This document shows, in pieces, positions 1 through 7,618 of a stretch of 64,000 nucleotides of DNA; position 1 is the first letter of the stretch, and each line of letters starts with the position of its first letter. Source of the DNA: Pacificoceanicola sp049341065 (GTDB lineage: Bacteria > Pseudomonadota > Alphaproteobacteria > Rhodobacterales > Rhodobacteraceae); contig NZ_JBMPIX010000005.1 in the NCBI RefSeq assembly GCF_049341065.1, forward strand, positions 62,001 through 126,000. The letters are read 5' to 3'. A program made the position numbers and the translations under genes. The notes under the pieces were generated by a model. It searched no databases. It saw only the letters and a list, made by a program, of their open reading frames with translations, and was not told the origin of the DNA.

Positions 1-345
1 CGTCGGTGTTCCGCCGCCCCAGTGCATCCGGCCCATTTGCAGGCCCTTCGGCAAGGTCGCGCTGAGCAGGGCAAGCTCTTGTTCTATCGTGCCGATATAG
101 CTTTCGACGGGAGAAAGTGTCTTTGTACCTTGCGTCCGGCACGCGCAGAACCAGCAAAGTCGTTCGCAAAACGGGATGTGCAGATAGACCGAGACGGGAA
201 TGCCCGGGTCCAGCGCCGCAAGAGCCGCGCTCTGCATGGATGCGTCGCCCAGTGGCGCAAAGACCGGGGCCGTGGGATAAGATGTGTAGCGGGGCACCCG
301 GGCGTCAAACAGGCCGAGGGTTCTCAGGCGGTCGATGTGTTTCAT
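1..345 (-). CDS. hemN: Oxygen-independent coproporphyrinogen III oxidase, 3' end cut by window edge
   Basis: The first 115 codons are present; the gene runs off position 1. HemN is a cytoplasmic radical-SAM enzyme that oxidatively decarboxylates coproporphyrinogen III to protoporphyrinogen IX for haem synthesis without oxygen. The radical-SAM cysteine cluster CERLCWFCAC (CxxxCxxCxC) is visible, as is the family motif MHWGGGTPT at the truncated end. The ATG at 345-343 gives the expected N-terminus MKHIDRLRTLGLFDARVPRY. It follows nnrU at the end of the nor cluster, and an Fnr/Nnr-like half-palindrome lies 35-50 bases upstream. This fits low-oxygen haem supply for NorB, NorC and other cytochromes. 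Confidence 0.9.
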   Translation of the reverse strand, partial: MKHIDRLRTLGLFDARVPRYTSYPTAPVFAPLGDASMQSAALAALDPGIPVSVYLHIPFCERLCWFCACRTQGTKTLSPVESYIGTIEQELALLSATLPKGLQMGRMHWGGGTPT

Positions 346-379
346 GCACCCTTTATGTGGTTTTTCACAGTGCGCCACT

Positions 380-393
380 TTGCGCCGGATCAA
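380..393. promoter_or_regulatory. Possible Fnr/NnrR box upstream of hemN
   Basis: The sequence TTGCG-CCGG-ATCAA has one perfect Fnr half-site (ATCAA) and one NnrR-like half-site (TTGCG) with the usual 4-base spacer. It lies about 40 bases before the hemN start, overlapping sequence just 5' of the nnrU stop. The position suits activation of hemN at low oxygen or by NO. The match is imperfect. Confidence 0.45.
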
Positions 394-396
394 ACT

Positions 397-1092
397 TCAC
401 ACAGGAAAAGGCGAGACGCCGATCACGGCGGTATGCAGGTGCAAAAGCCCGACCCAAAGGACCAAAGCAATGCCCGCTTTCATTGCCGTCGAACGCCCAT
501 TCGCGCGCAGCCAGCGATGATCGGCCAGCGGCGCGACCGAAAGGATGGATGTCGCGGCAAAAAAGGCCTGACGGGTGCCCGGTGCCAGATCGCGGCGGGC
601 TTTGGCATCGAATATCGGGATCGCGGCCAGCGGCATTGCAAGGAAACTGCCGAACAGAACGACATGCGCCAGATCGCCGTTCGGGATCAGATGCGCACCC
701 GCCCAAAGCGCCAGTGCAAGAAACAGCGGATGGCGGGAGATGGCCGCAAATCCGGGGGTGTCCGCGTCGAACGCGGCCTTTCGGTGGCCACCCAGCGTGA
801 AGGGCTGTGATATCCCAGCGCCGCAGGTGGCAAGGATTACGGCGATCGGCATGGCAAGGTTCGGCACCCATCTTGTCCAGGGCAGTTGCGGCCAGAGCAT
901 GACATAGGGTGCACGACCGGCGGCCACGATGACCCAGACCAGAAGCGCAAGGGAAAACAGACCGTAGACACTGAAATAGGCGTGCCGCCCGATGGCAGCG
1001 ATCAGCCTTTCGCGCAACCCACCAAGGCGCGGAACAAAATGGCTGGCCACAAAGCAGGTCAGCGCCAGAACGTATTCCATCCAGTCTGTCAC
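397..1092 (-). CDS. nnrU: NnrU family membrane protein
   Basis: A 231-aa polytopic membrane protein of the NnrU family, found beside nitrite and nitric oxide reductase genes in Rhodobacter and relatives. Its biochemical role is unresolved; genetic work in Rhodobacter linked nnrU to NO and nitrite reductase function. Several hydrophobic segments are visible, with family-like stretches such as ISRHPLFLALALWAGAHLIPNGD. I chose the GTG at 1092, which overlaps the stop of the upstream small gene by four bases (GTGA). An ATG four codons later (1080) is the alternative. It is translationally coupled to the nor operon. Confidence 0.85.
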   Translation of the reverse strand: MTDWMEYVLALTCFVASHFVPRLGGLRERLIAAIGRHAYFSVYGLFSLALLVWVIVAAGRAPYVMLWPQLPWTRWVPNLAMPIAVILATCGAGISQPFTLGGHRKAAFDADTPGFAAISRHPLFLALALWAGAHLIPNGDLAHVVLFGSFLAMPLAAIPIFDAKARRDLAPGTRQAFFAATSILSVAPLADHRWLRANGRSTAMKAGIALVLWVGLLHLHTAVIGVSPFPV

Positions 1093-1307
1093 GGGTCCTC
1101 GGCCTGTTTCATGAGTCGTACGATATGGCAGGCAAAGGCGTAGGTCGCCGGCAGGCCGATCACAAGGCCTCCGGCGGCAGCTTCCCACGGGGTCAGAACC
1201 CGCCAGCCAAGCCACGAGCCAATCAGCGAGGCAAAGAACAGGTTCACGCCCATAGCCCCCGCGCCGAACGGGTAAAGCGCGGCGAGCAACTTCAGCGAGG
1301 GTTTCAT
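1089..1307 (-). CDS. Small two-helix membrane protein of the nor operon (NnrT/NorF-like position)
   Basis: A 72-aa protein with two predicted transmembrane stretches (about residues 5-35 and 42-64) and no recognisable catalytic motif. It overlaps the preceding 57-aa gene (ATGA at 1304-1307) and the following nnrU (GTGA), so it is a coupled operon member. By position it corresponds to the small gene usually called nnrT or norF between norD and nnrU, but I cannot confirm homology. A role in assembly or membrane insertion of nitric oxide reductase is inference only. Confidence 0.7.
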   Translation of the reverse strand: MKPSLKLLAALYPFGAGAMGVNLFFASLIGSWLGWRVLTPWEAAAGGLVIGLPATYAFACHIVRLMKQAEDP

Positions 1308-1477
1308 CGCCGGTTTACAAGCATCTGTACCGCCGCCAATGCGCCGATCAGCGCCAGCGAGGCGAGCAGGAACGAAAGCTCGGCGGTGGCCGTTTGTGGT
1401 TGTGGGATCGGGCGCTCGAACCCGGCGGCAAAGGCGGGGACGGGTAGCGTGGCAGCCAATAAAAAGATGCGTTTCAT
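1304..1477 (-). CDS. Very small exported or single-span membrane protein of the nor operon
   Basis: A 57-aa open frame starts one base after the norD stop (ATG at 1477) and ends in an ATGA overlap with the next gene. It has a signal-like N-terminus (MKRIFLLAATLPVPAFAAGF), a proline/glutamine-rich linker, then a hydrophobic helix at about residues 33-53 and a basic end (VNRR). Tight packing between norD and the 72-aa gene and a sensible topology support a real gene. The function is unknown. The signal-like start could be a first transmembrane helix. Confidence 0.65.
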   Translation of the reverse strand: MKRIFLLAATLPVPAFAAGFERPIPQPQTATAELSFLLASLALIGALAAVQMLVNRR

Positions 1478-1478
1478 C

Positions 1479-3359
1479 TCAATGCTCCATGGTCAGGGTC
1501 TGATAGATTTCGGGAAGGGCCTTGGGCAGGCGTTCGGGATGGGGCAACAGGGTAAAGCCGATGCGCGAGAAGATGCGTGCGAACCAGTCTTGCCCATCGG
1601 CGTCGACGATTACCCCGTGCACCGCCTGTCCCAGCGCTCGCGCTTCGCGCACGGCCATCCGGCTGTCTTCGATCCCGTGCTGCCCTTCGTAGTGGTCAAG
1701 ATCGTTGGGTTTGCCATCGGTCAGCACCAACAGCAGGCGGCGTTCGGCGCTCTCCTCGGCCAGTTGCGCCGAAACATGTCGGATCGCGGCGCCCAGCCGG
1801 GTGTAATGGCCGGGTTTCAACCCGCCGATGCGCGACGTCACGTCCAAAGACATCGGCTCTTCAAAACGTTTGGCACGGTGCAGGAAAACCCGGTCGCGGC
1901 GCAACGAGGAAAACCCCCAAATCGCCAAGCGATCCCCGGCGGTGTCGAGGCCCGCTGCAAGGGCAGACAGCGCCTCGCGCGCAACCTCGATCACGGAGGT
2001 GTCGCCAATTGCGGCCTCGGTCGAGCGCGAGCAATCCATCAGGATCGCCACCGAGAGGTCACGCGCCATGGGACGGCTGGCTTGCCAGACCCGGTCGCTG
2101 CCTTCGTGACCACAGGCGATGTCGGTGTGCGAAGTCACGACGGAATCGAGATCCAGATCATCGCCGTCGATCTGGCGGGGCAGGGTGACGCGGCGGGGGT
2201 GCAATGGCGCGAACTGGCGTTTGACCCGCGCGACAAGACGCGGATCGGGGGTATATTCGGCGCGCGGTTTGACCTCGGCTTCCAGCACACGCACGTGGTC
2301 AGGCATATACTCGCCGGTCCGGCGGTTCCATTCAGGATAGGTGAACTTGCCCGCCAGCCGTTCATGCTCGGCATCCTGTGGCGACAGGTCCAGCGAAAGA
2401 CGCAGCCGGGTGGCGGCACGCTTCGCGTGCTGAGACAGGGTCAAATGGTCCTGATCCTCGGCTGCCTTCGCTGCGTTGTCCTGATCGTCGTCGTCGACCA
2501 TCCGGTTGATGTTCAGGCTTTCTGCCCAGGACATGATCGATTCAAACCGGTGAATGATAAAGCTATCGCGCCGGTTGGCCTGATCCCGGTCTTCCCGCTT
2601 GCCCTCTTTGCGGCTTGCCGTGGCAAAGCTGGGCGCTGGCTGCGCCTCGTCCTGTTCTGCAGCGGCGGATTTCCCCGTGATGGACGGCAAAAAGCGCAAC
2701 CAGAAGGGAACTGGCGCGAAAGAGCGATAGCCCCGTGGCGCGGGGCGGTCCAGCACGTCATCGCCGCCGCGCTGACATCCAATCTGGTCAAGGATCAGCC
2801 GCTCGATCGAGGCTTCAAAGCGGGGCAGCGTCGTGCGGTTACGCTGTGCGCAATGTTCCTTGCACATGGCGCTATATGCGTCGCGCAGGCCGGGACAGGC
2901 CTCAAACGTGCGGTCCATCGCCCGCGCGTTTGCCGTGATCTGGGCCAGGTCTGATCGGTAGGGATCGCTGTGCCATTCCGGCATTTCGGTAAAGGCCGCG
3001 ATGGCCGCCAGCCAAAGATAGGCCGCGCGGTTCAAGTCACGCGTCGAGAAGTCTTGCATCGCCGGCGGCAGGCGAAGCCGCTCCCCGTTAAAGTCGGCGA
3101 CATGCGCCATTTCGCGTGGCGATCCGATCCGGCGGAACACGCCAGGTCTGTGCTCGGAGGCTGCCAGCGGGGAGGGCACGATCTCGACCCCGGCGCCGCC
3201 GCCCAAGGCCCGAAACAGCGCGGCGATACTGGGACGCATCACCTCGAAGGTCACCGCCCGGTCAGCGCTGTCTACGGCCCCGGCCCTGCGGGTGGCCAGA
3301 TCATGCCAGAGGTTGCCAACGGTTTCCTCTGGCTCCATCAAATCGAGAACATGGATCAT
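1479..3359 (-). CDS. norD: Nitric oxide reductase activation protein NorD
   Basis: A 626-aa cytoplasmic protein needed to assemble active cytochrome-c nitric oxide reductase, acting with the AAA+ protein NorQ. The C-terminal third is a von Willebrand factor A domain. It contains the metal-ion-dependent adhesion motif DxSxS (LMDCSRS), a later conserved Thr region (GHYTRLG) and LVLTDGKPND. A low-complexity acidic stretch (VDDDDQDNAAKAAEDQDH) separates the N-terminal helical part from the VWA part. The start MIHVLDLMEP at 3359 follows norQ by four bases; an upstream in-frame ATG lies inside norQ and is less likely. Confidence 0.95.
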   Translation of the reverse strand: MIHVLDLMEPEETVGNLWHDLATRRAGAVDSADRAVTFEVMRPSIAALFRALGGGAGVEIVPSPLAASEHRPGVFRRIGSPREMAHVADFNGERLRLPPAMQDFSTRDLNRAAYLWLAAIAAFTEMPEWHSDPYRSDLAQITANARAMDRTFEACPGLRDAYSAMCKEHCAQRNRTTLPRFEASIERLILDQIGCQRGGDDVLDRPAPRGYRSFAPVPFWLRFLPSITGKSAAAEQDEAQPAPSFATASRKEGKREDRDQANRRDSFIIHRFESIMSWAESLNINRMVDDDDQDNAAKAAEDQDHLTLSQHAKRAATRLRLSLDLSPQDAEHERLAGKFTYPEWNRRTGEYMPDHVRVLEAEVKPRAEYTPDPRLVARVKRQFAPLHPRRVTLPRQIDGDDLDLDSVVTSHTDIACGHEGSDRVWQASRPMARDLSVAILMDCSRSTEAAIGDTSVIEVAREALSALAAGLDTAGDRLAIWGFSSLRRDRVFLHRAKRFEEPMSLDVTSRIGGLKPGHYTRLGAAIRHVSAQLAEESAERRLLLVLTDGKPNDLDHYEGQHGIEDSRMAVREARALGQAVHGVIVDADGQDWFARIFSRIGFTLLPHPERLPKALPEIYQTLTMEH

Positions 3360-3363
3360 GGCC

Positions 3364-4164
3364 CTACCCGTATACGCTGGCGGCAAGATCGCGCAGCGCC
3401 TGCTGCACGTCGGCCTCATCAGACAGCGGTTCGATGATCGCTGCCTCGATCGCCCGGTCGATGGGCATTCCCCCGGCGATCATCGTGGCGGCATAGATCA
3501 AAAGACGGGTCGAAACCCCCTCTTCCAGATCCATCCCGGACAATTTGCGAATGTGACCGGCCAGACGGACAAGTGCCCCAGCGCGGGATGCGTCCAACCC
3601 GCTTTCGCGTGTCACAACCTCGGTTTCGACATCCGGTTCGGGAAAGTCGAACCCGATCGAGACGAACCTTTGCCGGGTTGAGGGTTTCAGCTTTTTAAGG
3701 ATGTTCTGGTAGCCGGGGTTATAGCTGGCGACGAGCATGAAGGGCCCCGGCGCCTGCAATTCTTCGCCTGTTCGGTCGATGACCAGCCTGCGCCTGTCAT
3801 CGGTCAGCGGGTGCAAAACAACCGTCACATCCTTACGTGCCTCGACCACTTCGTCGAGATAGCAGATCCCGCCCTCGCGCACGGCGCGTGTCAGGGGGCC
3901 ATCGACCCAGACGGTTTCCCCCCCTTTCAGAAGGTAGCGCCCGATCAGGTCGGCGGCGCTCAGGTCATCATGGCAGGCCACGGTGTGAAGCGGCAGGCCC
4001 AACCGGGCCGCCATATGTTCCACGAACCGGGTCTTGCCGCAGCCGGTCGGCCCCTTCAGAAGAAGGGGCAAACCGTTGGCATGGGCCGTCTCGAACACCG
4101 TGCATTCGTCGGCGACGGGTTGGTAGAACGGCAAGGTTGAGGGGGCCATATCTTTCATGGTCAC
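3364..4164 (-). CDS. norQ: MoxR-type AAA+ ATPase NorQ
   Basis: A 266-aa ATPase of the CbbQ/NirQ/NorQ family. It works with NorD to activate the NorCB complex, probably by remodelling during insertion of the non-haem iron. Walker A is GPTGCGKT near residue 38 and Walker B is ICYLDEV near residue 100. Sensor and arginine-finger regions follow (VASYNPGYQ; STRQRF). The gene overlaps norB by four bases (ATGA) and is followed four bases later by norD, so norBQD are translationally linked. Confidence 0.96.
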   Translation of the reverse strand: MTMKDMAPSTLPFYQPVADECTVFETAHANGLPLLLKGPTGCGKTRFVEHMAARLGLPLHTVACHDDLSAADLIGRYLLKGGETVWVDGPLTRAVREGGICYLDEVVEARKDVTVVLHPLTDDRRRLVIDRTGEELQAPGPFMLVASYNPGYQNILKKLKPSTRQRFVSIGFDFPEPDVETEVVTRESGLDASRAGALVRLAGHIRKLSGMDLEEGVSTRLLIYAATMIAGGMPIDRAIEAAIIEPLSDEADVQQALRDLAASVYG

Positions 4165-5504
4165 TCTCCCGGTACGGCCACGGGGCCGGGTTTGACGATC
4201 TCGCGGCGCACCACGAGCATCGAGTAGATGAAGAGCAGCGCCCCCAGCACCACCGCCACACCCGAGCCGAAGCGCATGATGTAGAAGATGCCAAGCTGGT
4301 CCTGCACGTCCATGTAGTAGTCCCCCACAATCCGTTGCATGTGGGTCTGGATCGTTCCGGCGAAGGTCAGCGTGAAGGTCATGAAGGCCATCCCGCCAGT
4401 CATCAGCCAGAAAGACACCATGTTGAGCACCTGATTATAGGGTGCACGTTCGCGCAGTTGCGGCATTGCATAGGTGAACATGGCAAGGTTCAGGGCGACA
4501 TAGGCGCCATAGAACGACAGGTGGCCATGCGCCGCGGTGATCTGCGTGCCGTGAGAATAGTAGTTCACGCCGTGCAGCGTATGCAGGAACCCCCAGACGC
4601 CCGCACCGAAGAAGGCAACCGTCGAAGACCCCAGCGACCAGAGCAGCGCGGCCTTGTTCGGATGGTTTTTGCGGCCCTTCCAGACCATGATGAAGGCAAA
4701 GGACATCATCGCGAAGAACGGCACCACCTCGAAGGTCGAAAAGATCGAGCCGATCCACTGCCAATATCCGGGCGTGCCGATCCAGTAAAAGTGGTGCCCC
4801 GTGCCGAGGATGCCCGAGAACAGCGCCGTGGCGACGATGACGTAAAGCCATTTCTCGATCACTTCGCGGTCAACCCCGGTCAGCTTCAGCATCAGGAAGC
4901 CAAGGATCGCGGCCATGACCAGTTCCCATGTCGCTTCGACCCAAAGGTGCACGACGAACCACCAGTACATCTTGTCCAGCGACAGGTTGTCGGGATTGAT
5001 AAAGGCAAAGATCCAGAGCAGGCAAAGCAGCCACAGGCCCATAAGCAGAATATTGGTGATCGCCGTCTTGCGCCCCGCAAGGACGGTCAGCGTCACGTTC
5101 ACCAGAAAGATCACTGCCGCCACAAGGATGCCGAACTTGACCCAAAGCGGTTGCTCAAGAAATTCGCGCCCGCCGTGGATGCCGACAAGATAGCTGCCGA
5201 CAGCGCCAAGCGTGCCGACCACCAGAATGATCAGCTGAAGATAGGCCAGCTTGACCGAGAAGATCTCGCGCTCACTCTCTTCGGGGATCAGGTAGTAGGC
5301 GGCACCGAAAAAGCCCAGCAGAAGCCAGACAATCAGCGCGTTGGTGTGGATCATGCGGATGATGTTGAAGGGCAGGATCTCGGACAGGGTGTTGGGTGAA
5401 ACATAGACCCAGCCCGCGAGAAGGCCGCCCAGCACCTGAATGCCGAACAGCGCCATGGCCACAAGGAAATAGGCGTAGGCCACCTTTTGAGATTGATATT
5501 TCAT
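4161..5504 (-). CDS. norB: Nitric oxide reductase large subunit NorB
   Basis: The 447-aa catalytic subunit of the cytochrome-c-dependent NO reductase (2 NO + 2 e- + 2 H+ to N2O + H2O), a haem-copper-oxidase relative in the inner membrane. About twelve hydrophobic helices are present. Conserved blocks include the helix with VVHLWVEATWELVMAAI and the active-site region GTGHHFYWIGTPGYWQW, followed by STFEVVPFFAM with the conserved Glu. Length and sequence are typical of cNOR and lack the N-terminal extension of quinol-dependent qNOR. The start is 12 bases after norC, with a good Shine-Dalgarno (AAGGAGAAAGATCA). Confidence 0.98.
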   Translation of the reverse strand: MKYQSQKVAYAYFLVAMALFGIQVLGGLLAGWVYVSPNTLSEILPFNIIRMIHTNALIVWLLLGFFGAAYYLIPEESEREIFSVKLAYLQLIILVVGTLGAVGSYLVGIHGGREFLEQPLWVKFGILVAAVIFLVNVTLTVLAGRKTAITNILLMGLWLLCLLWIFAFINPDNLSLDKMYWWFVVHLWVEATWELVMAAILGFLMLKLTGVDREVIEKWLYVIVATALFSGILGTGHHFYWIGTPGYWQWIGSIFSTFEVVPFFAMMSFAFIMVWKGRKNHPNKAALLWSLGSSTVAFFGAGVWGFLHTLHGVNYYSHGTQITAAHGHLSFYGAYVALNLAMFTYAMPQLRERAPYNQVLNMVSFWLMTGGMAFMTFTLTFAGTIQTHMQRIVGDYYMDVQDQLGIFYIMRFGSGVAVVLGALLFIYSMLVVRREIVKPGPVAVPGE

Positions 5505-5516
5505 TGATCTTTCTCC

Positions 5517-5969
5517 TTAGCCCGCGTCCGTCGGCGGCCAGCTTTGGGTATCGGTGTGATCGGCCCAGCGAAGGAATTCGGCCAGCGCCTTCATCTCTTC
5601 CTCGGTGATCTCGAAGTGGGGCATTTGACGGCGGCCTTCGATGCCCGAGGGTTGCGCGGCCATCCAGCCATCCAGCATCTCGTAGGCCCCCTGCGGGTCA
5701 TCCGTGACGCCCCAGCGGGTCATGACGTTGCCCAGTTCGGGCGCGAAATAGGCCCCTTCGCCATGCAGCGTGTGACAGTTGATGCAAGAATGGCGCTCCC
5801 ACACGTGTTTGCCCAGCTTCACGGCTTCGGTGATGGGCATTCCGGCGGTAGAGGTATTGACGATGTAACGGTGGCTTTGCACCGTCAGGGCCACAAACAC
5901 GACGACGAAGAAAATTGATCCTCCGTAGAACACGTTTCTGGCCCGCGATTTTGTGAGTATTTCAGACAT
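5517..5969 (-). CDS. norC: Nitric oxide reductase cytochrome c subunit NorC
   Basis: A 150-aa membrane-anchored c-type cytochrome that passes electrons to NorB. One N-terminal transmembrane helix (FYGGSIFFVVVFVALTVQS) anchors it in the periplasmic membrane face. The haem site CINCH lies near residue 60, and the C-terminal methionine ligand region is RRQMPHFEIT. The start at 5969 (MSEILTKSRARNVF) gives the standard length; longer upstream frames run through the promoter region. It is first in the nor operon, and the NnrR box centred at 6038 lies about 70 bases upstream. Confidence 0.97.
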   Translation of the reverse strand: MSEILTKSRARNVFYGGSIFFVVVFVALTVQSHRYIVNTSTAGMPITEAVKLGKHVWERHSCINCHTLHGEGAYFAPELGNVMTRWGVTDDPQGAYEMLDGWMAAQPSGIEGRRQMPHFEITEEEMKALAEFLRWADHTDTQSWPPTDAG

Positions 5970-6031
5970 GTCGCGGTTCCCGACTTTCGTTTCGGATGAC
6001 CCCGTCGTAAGGGGCGATGACCGACGACTTG

Positions 6032-6045
6032 TTGCGCAAGCGCAA
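6032..6045. promoter_or_regulatory. NnrR/Dnr box shared by norC and the DUF1858 gene
   Basis: The 14-base sequence TTGCG-CAAG-CGCAA is a perfect inverted repeat matching the NnrR/Dnr/DNR consensus TTGCG-N4-CGCAA. It lies between divergent starts: norC at 5969 (about 69 bases away) and the DUF1858 gene at 6097 (about 58 bases away). This spacing suits NO-dependent activation of one or both promoters. The likely regulator is encoded at 6318-7067. Confidence 0.85.
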
Positions 6046-6096
6046 AGAACTGACCGAAAGATCGACGCATGCTGACCTCTCTGAAAGGAGAGTCCC

Positions 6097-6321
6097 ATGC
6101 AACGCAGTGGCTTTGATGACCCGGACTTGCCGCTTTCGGTGCTGTTTTCCGAATGGCCAAGGCTGGTGCGGGTTTTTATGGATCGAGGCATGCTCTGTCC
6201 GGGCTGCCCGATCGCGCCGTTCCATACAATCACGGACGCTTGTCTGGAATACGATCTGAACGAAGACGAATTTCGCGCAGACCTGATTGCTGCGCGCGAC
6301 GACCCTCGCGAGGCTGACTAG
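6097..6321 (+). CDS. DUF1858-domain protein (hybrid-cluster-associated CxxC type)
   Basis: A 74-aa cytoplasmic protein with the DUF1858 pattern: an N-terminal segment ending in GMLCPGCPIAPFHTITDAC, then a helical tail. The CxxC pair (CPGC) is typical of the small disulfide or ScdA-N-like proteins that accompany hybrid cluster proteins and NO-stress genes. Start choice is secure, with a strong Shine-Dalgarno (AAAGGAGAG) six bases upstream. It diverges from norC and shares the NnrR box, so NO-induced expression is likely. Its 3' end overlaps the end of the convergent Crp/Fnr gene by four bases. Confidence 0.85.
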   Translation: MQRSGFDDPDLPLSVLFSEWPRLVRVFMDRGMLCPGCPIAPFHTITDACLEYDLNEDEFRADLIAARDDPREAD

Positions 6322-7067
6322 CCCTGAAGCCCGCCCAGCAGCACCAACTCATGTGGCGCCGTGACGACAATATGTTTGCGGGTCGATCGGACGATGCCCG
6401 CTTTTTCCCATGACGACAGAAGGCGGCTGACCGTGTGCAAGGTTGTGCCAGTCATGTCCGAGATGTTCTGCCGGGTGACGGGAAAGGCGATTTCGATTCC
6501 GTCATCGACCTTACGACCGCTCTGGTTCACCATTCGCAACAAAGCGCAGGCAACACGTTTTTCGACGGCCTGTGTGGCCATTTCCGTCAGAGTTTCCTGA
6601 ATCTGTCCGAGACGCTGGCCAAGCGTCTTGTAGCTTTCGGTGGCGAAGCCGTCGTATTTGCCTGTGAACTCGGACCAAAGCCGCGTCGGCCAGGACAGCG
6701 CAAGCGACTCGGCGGCGGCGATGGCCGTGGCCGGATAGGTGGTGCGCTGCAAGGCAGGCGCGATTCCGAACAACTGCCCCGGCGAGATGTGCAAGACAAT
6801 GATCTGATCTCCTCCGGGCGTGCTGCGGACTACCCTCAGGTATCCATCCAGCAACAAGAAGAAACGCTCTGCGTCATGCCCTTCGTTGAAAATCTCTTTG
6901 CCTTCATCGTAGCGGCGCGACGACGCAAGATCGAGGATTTCACGAATCTCCGGTCGCGTCAGCCGGCAAAAGGGCGGCAGACCAGTCAAAAGGCTTTCGT
7001 CAAGTTTGGCCACGAATGTCCCGGAAGTTTGTTTCAGAGCAACGTTCAGATCGGTGTCATAGCGCAT
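6318..7067 (-). CDS. nnrR: Crp/Fnr-family transcriptional regulator, NnrR/Dnr type
   Basis: A regulator of about 249 aa with an N-terminal cyclic-nucleotide-binding-like sensor domain (residues ~30-140), a long dimerisation helix and a C-terminal helix-turn-helix. The recognition region TGTTLHTVSRLLSSWE is characteristic of Dnr/NnrR proteins that bind TTGCG-N4-CGCAA, and a perfect such box sits next door at 6032. It lacks the N-terminal cysteine cluster of Fnr, so haem/NO sensing is more likely than iron-sulphur oxygen sensing. I chose the ATG at 7067 (MRYDTDLN). The longer frame to 7121 would overlap the divergent pseudoazurin gene. Assignment to NnrR rather than Dnr is by context. Confidence 0.85.
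   Translation of the reverse strand: MRYDTDLNVALKQTSGTFVAKLDESLLTGLPPFCRLTRPEIREILDLASSRRYDEGKEIFNEGHDAERFFLLLDGYLRVVRSTPGGDQIIVLHISPGQLFGIAPALQRTTYPATAIAAAESLALSWPTRLWSEFTGKYDGFATESYKTLGQRLGQIQETLTEMATQAVEKRVACALLRMVNQSGRKVDDGIEIAFPVTRQNISDMTGTTLHTVSRLLSSWEKAGIVRSTRKHIVVTAPHELVLLGGLQG
7029..7042. promoter_or_regulatory. Weak Crp/Fnr-type box upstream of pseudoazurin
   Basis: TTG-TTTCAGAG-CAA keeps the TTG-N8-CAA core of Fnr/NnrR boxes but not the inner bases. It lies 72 bases before the pseudoazurin start and inside the first codons of the divergent regulator gene. Electron donors to denitrification enzymes are often NnrR-controlled, which is the only extra support. Confidence 0.3.
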
Positions 7068-7113
7068 ATCGGTTCCAGACAAAACAACCGGACGACGATG
7101 AAAGGAAGTTCCG

Positions 7114-7539
7114 ATGTTCAAGATGATGATGTCCGCCGCTTTGGTAATGGCCGCTGGGGTCGCAAGCGCAGAAACCTTCGAGGTTCATATGCTCAACAAA
7201 GGCGAGGCGGGCGCAATGGTTTTCGAACCGGCCTATGTTCATGCCGCGGTTGGCGACGTGATCCACTTTGTCCCCGTCGACAAAGGCCACAACGTCGAAA
7301 GCATCGACGACATGCTTCCCGATGGGGTCGAAGAGTTCAAAACCAAATTCAACGAGGAGTTCGAACTGGCTGTCGATCAAGAGGGCGTCTACGGCGTCAA
7401 ATGCACGCCGCACTACGGTATGGGCATGGTCGCACTGATCCAGGTTGGCGAGGCTGTCAATCTCGAGGCCGCCGCTGCTGTCAAACAAAAAGGCAAGGCC
7501 AAGACCCGCATGGCCGACCTGATCGCGATGGTCGAATGA
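7114..7539 (+). CDS. Pseudoazurin, periplasmic blue copper protein
   Basis: A 141-aa type-I copper protein that carries electrons in the periplasm to denitrification reductases. A signal peptide (MFKMMMSAALVMAAGVASA, cleaved before ETFEV) is clear. The copper ligands are visible: a His in DKGHNVES, then Cys, His and Met in VKCTPHYGMGM. The mature length (about 122 residues) and the C-terminal Ala/Lys-rich helices (KQKGKAKTR) match pseudoazurin. The gene diverges from the Crp/Fnr regulator and precedes nnrS, with a strong hairpin between them. Confidence 0.93.
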   Translation: MFKMMMSAALVMAAGVASAETFEVHMLNKGEAGAMVFEPAYVHAAVGDVIHFVPVDKGHNVESIDDMLPDGVEEFKTKFNEEFELAVDQEGVYGVKCTPHYGMGMVALIQVGEAVNLEAAAAVKQKGKAKTRMADLIAMVE

Positions 7540-7565
7540 CACCCTGCGGCCCATCTTAAGGCCAG

Positions 7566-7594
7566 ATCGGGCGGTGTCTTTGGCACCGCCCGAT
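7566..7594 (+). terminator. Strong hairpin between pseudoazurin and nnrS
   Basis: A perfect 11-base-pair stem (ATCGGGCGGTG / CACCGCCCGAT) with a 7-base loop follows the pseudoazurin stop by 27 bases. It is followed by the weak T-rich run TGCATTTT. It may terminate most transcripts so that abundant pseudoazurin is made relative to NnrS, or it may only stabilise the message. Confidence 0.65.
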
Positions 7595-7618
7595 TGCATT
7601 TTCGACAGGAGACGATCC

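Noticed and set aside
1125..2954. Long open frame antisense to norD
   Set aside because: High-GC shadow of the norD frame; no family signature, no ribosome site, while norD has clear VWA motifs.
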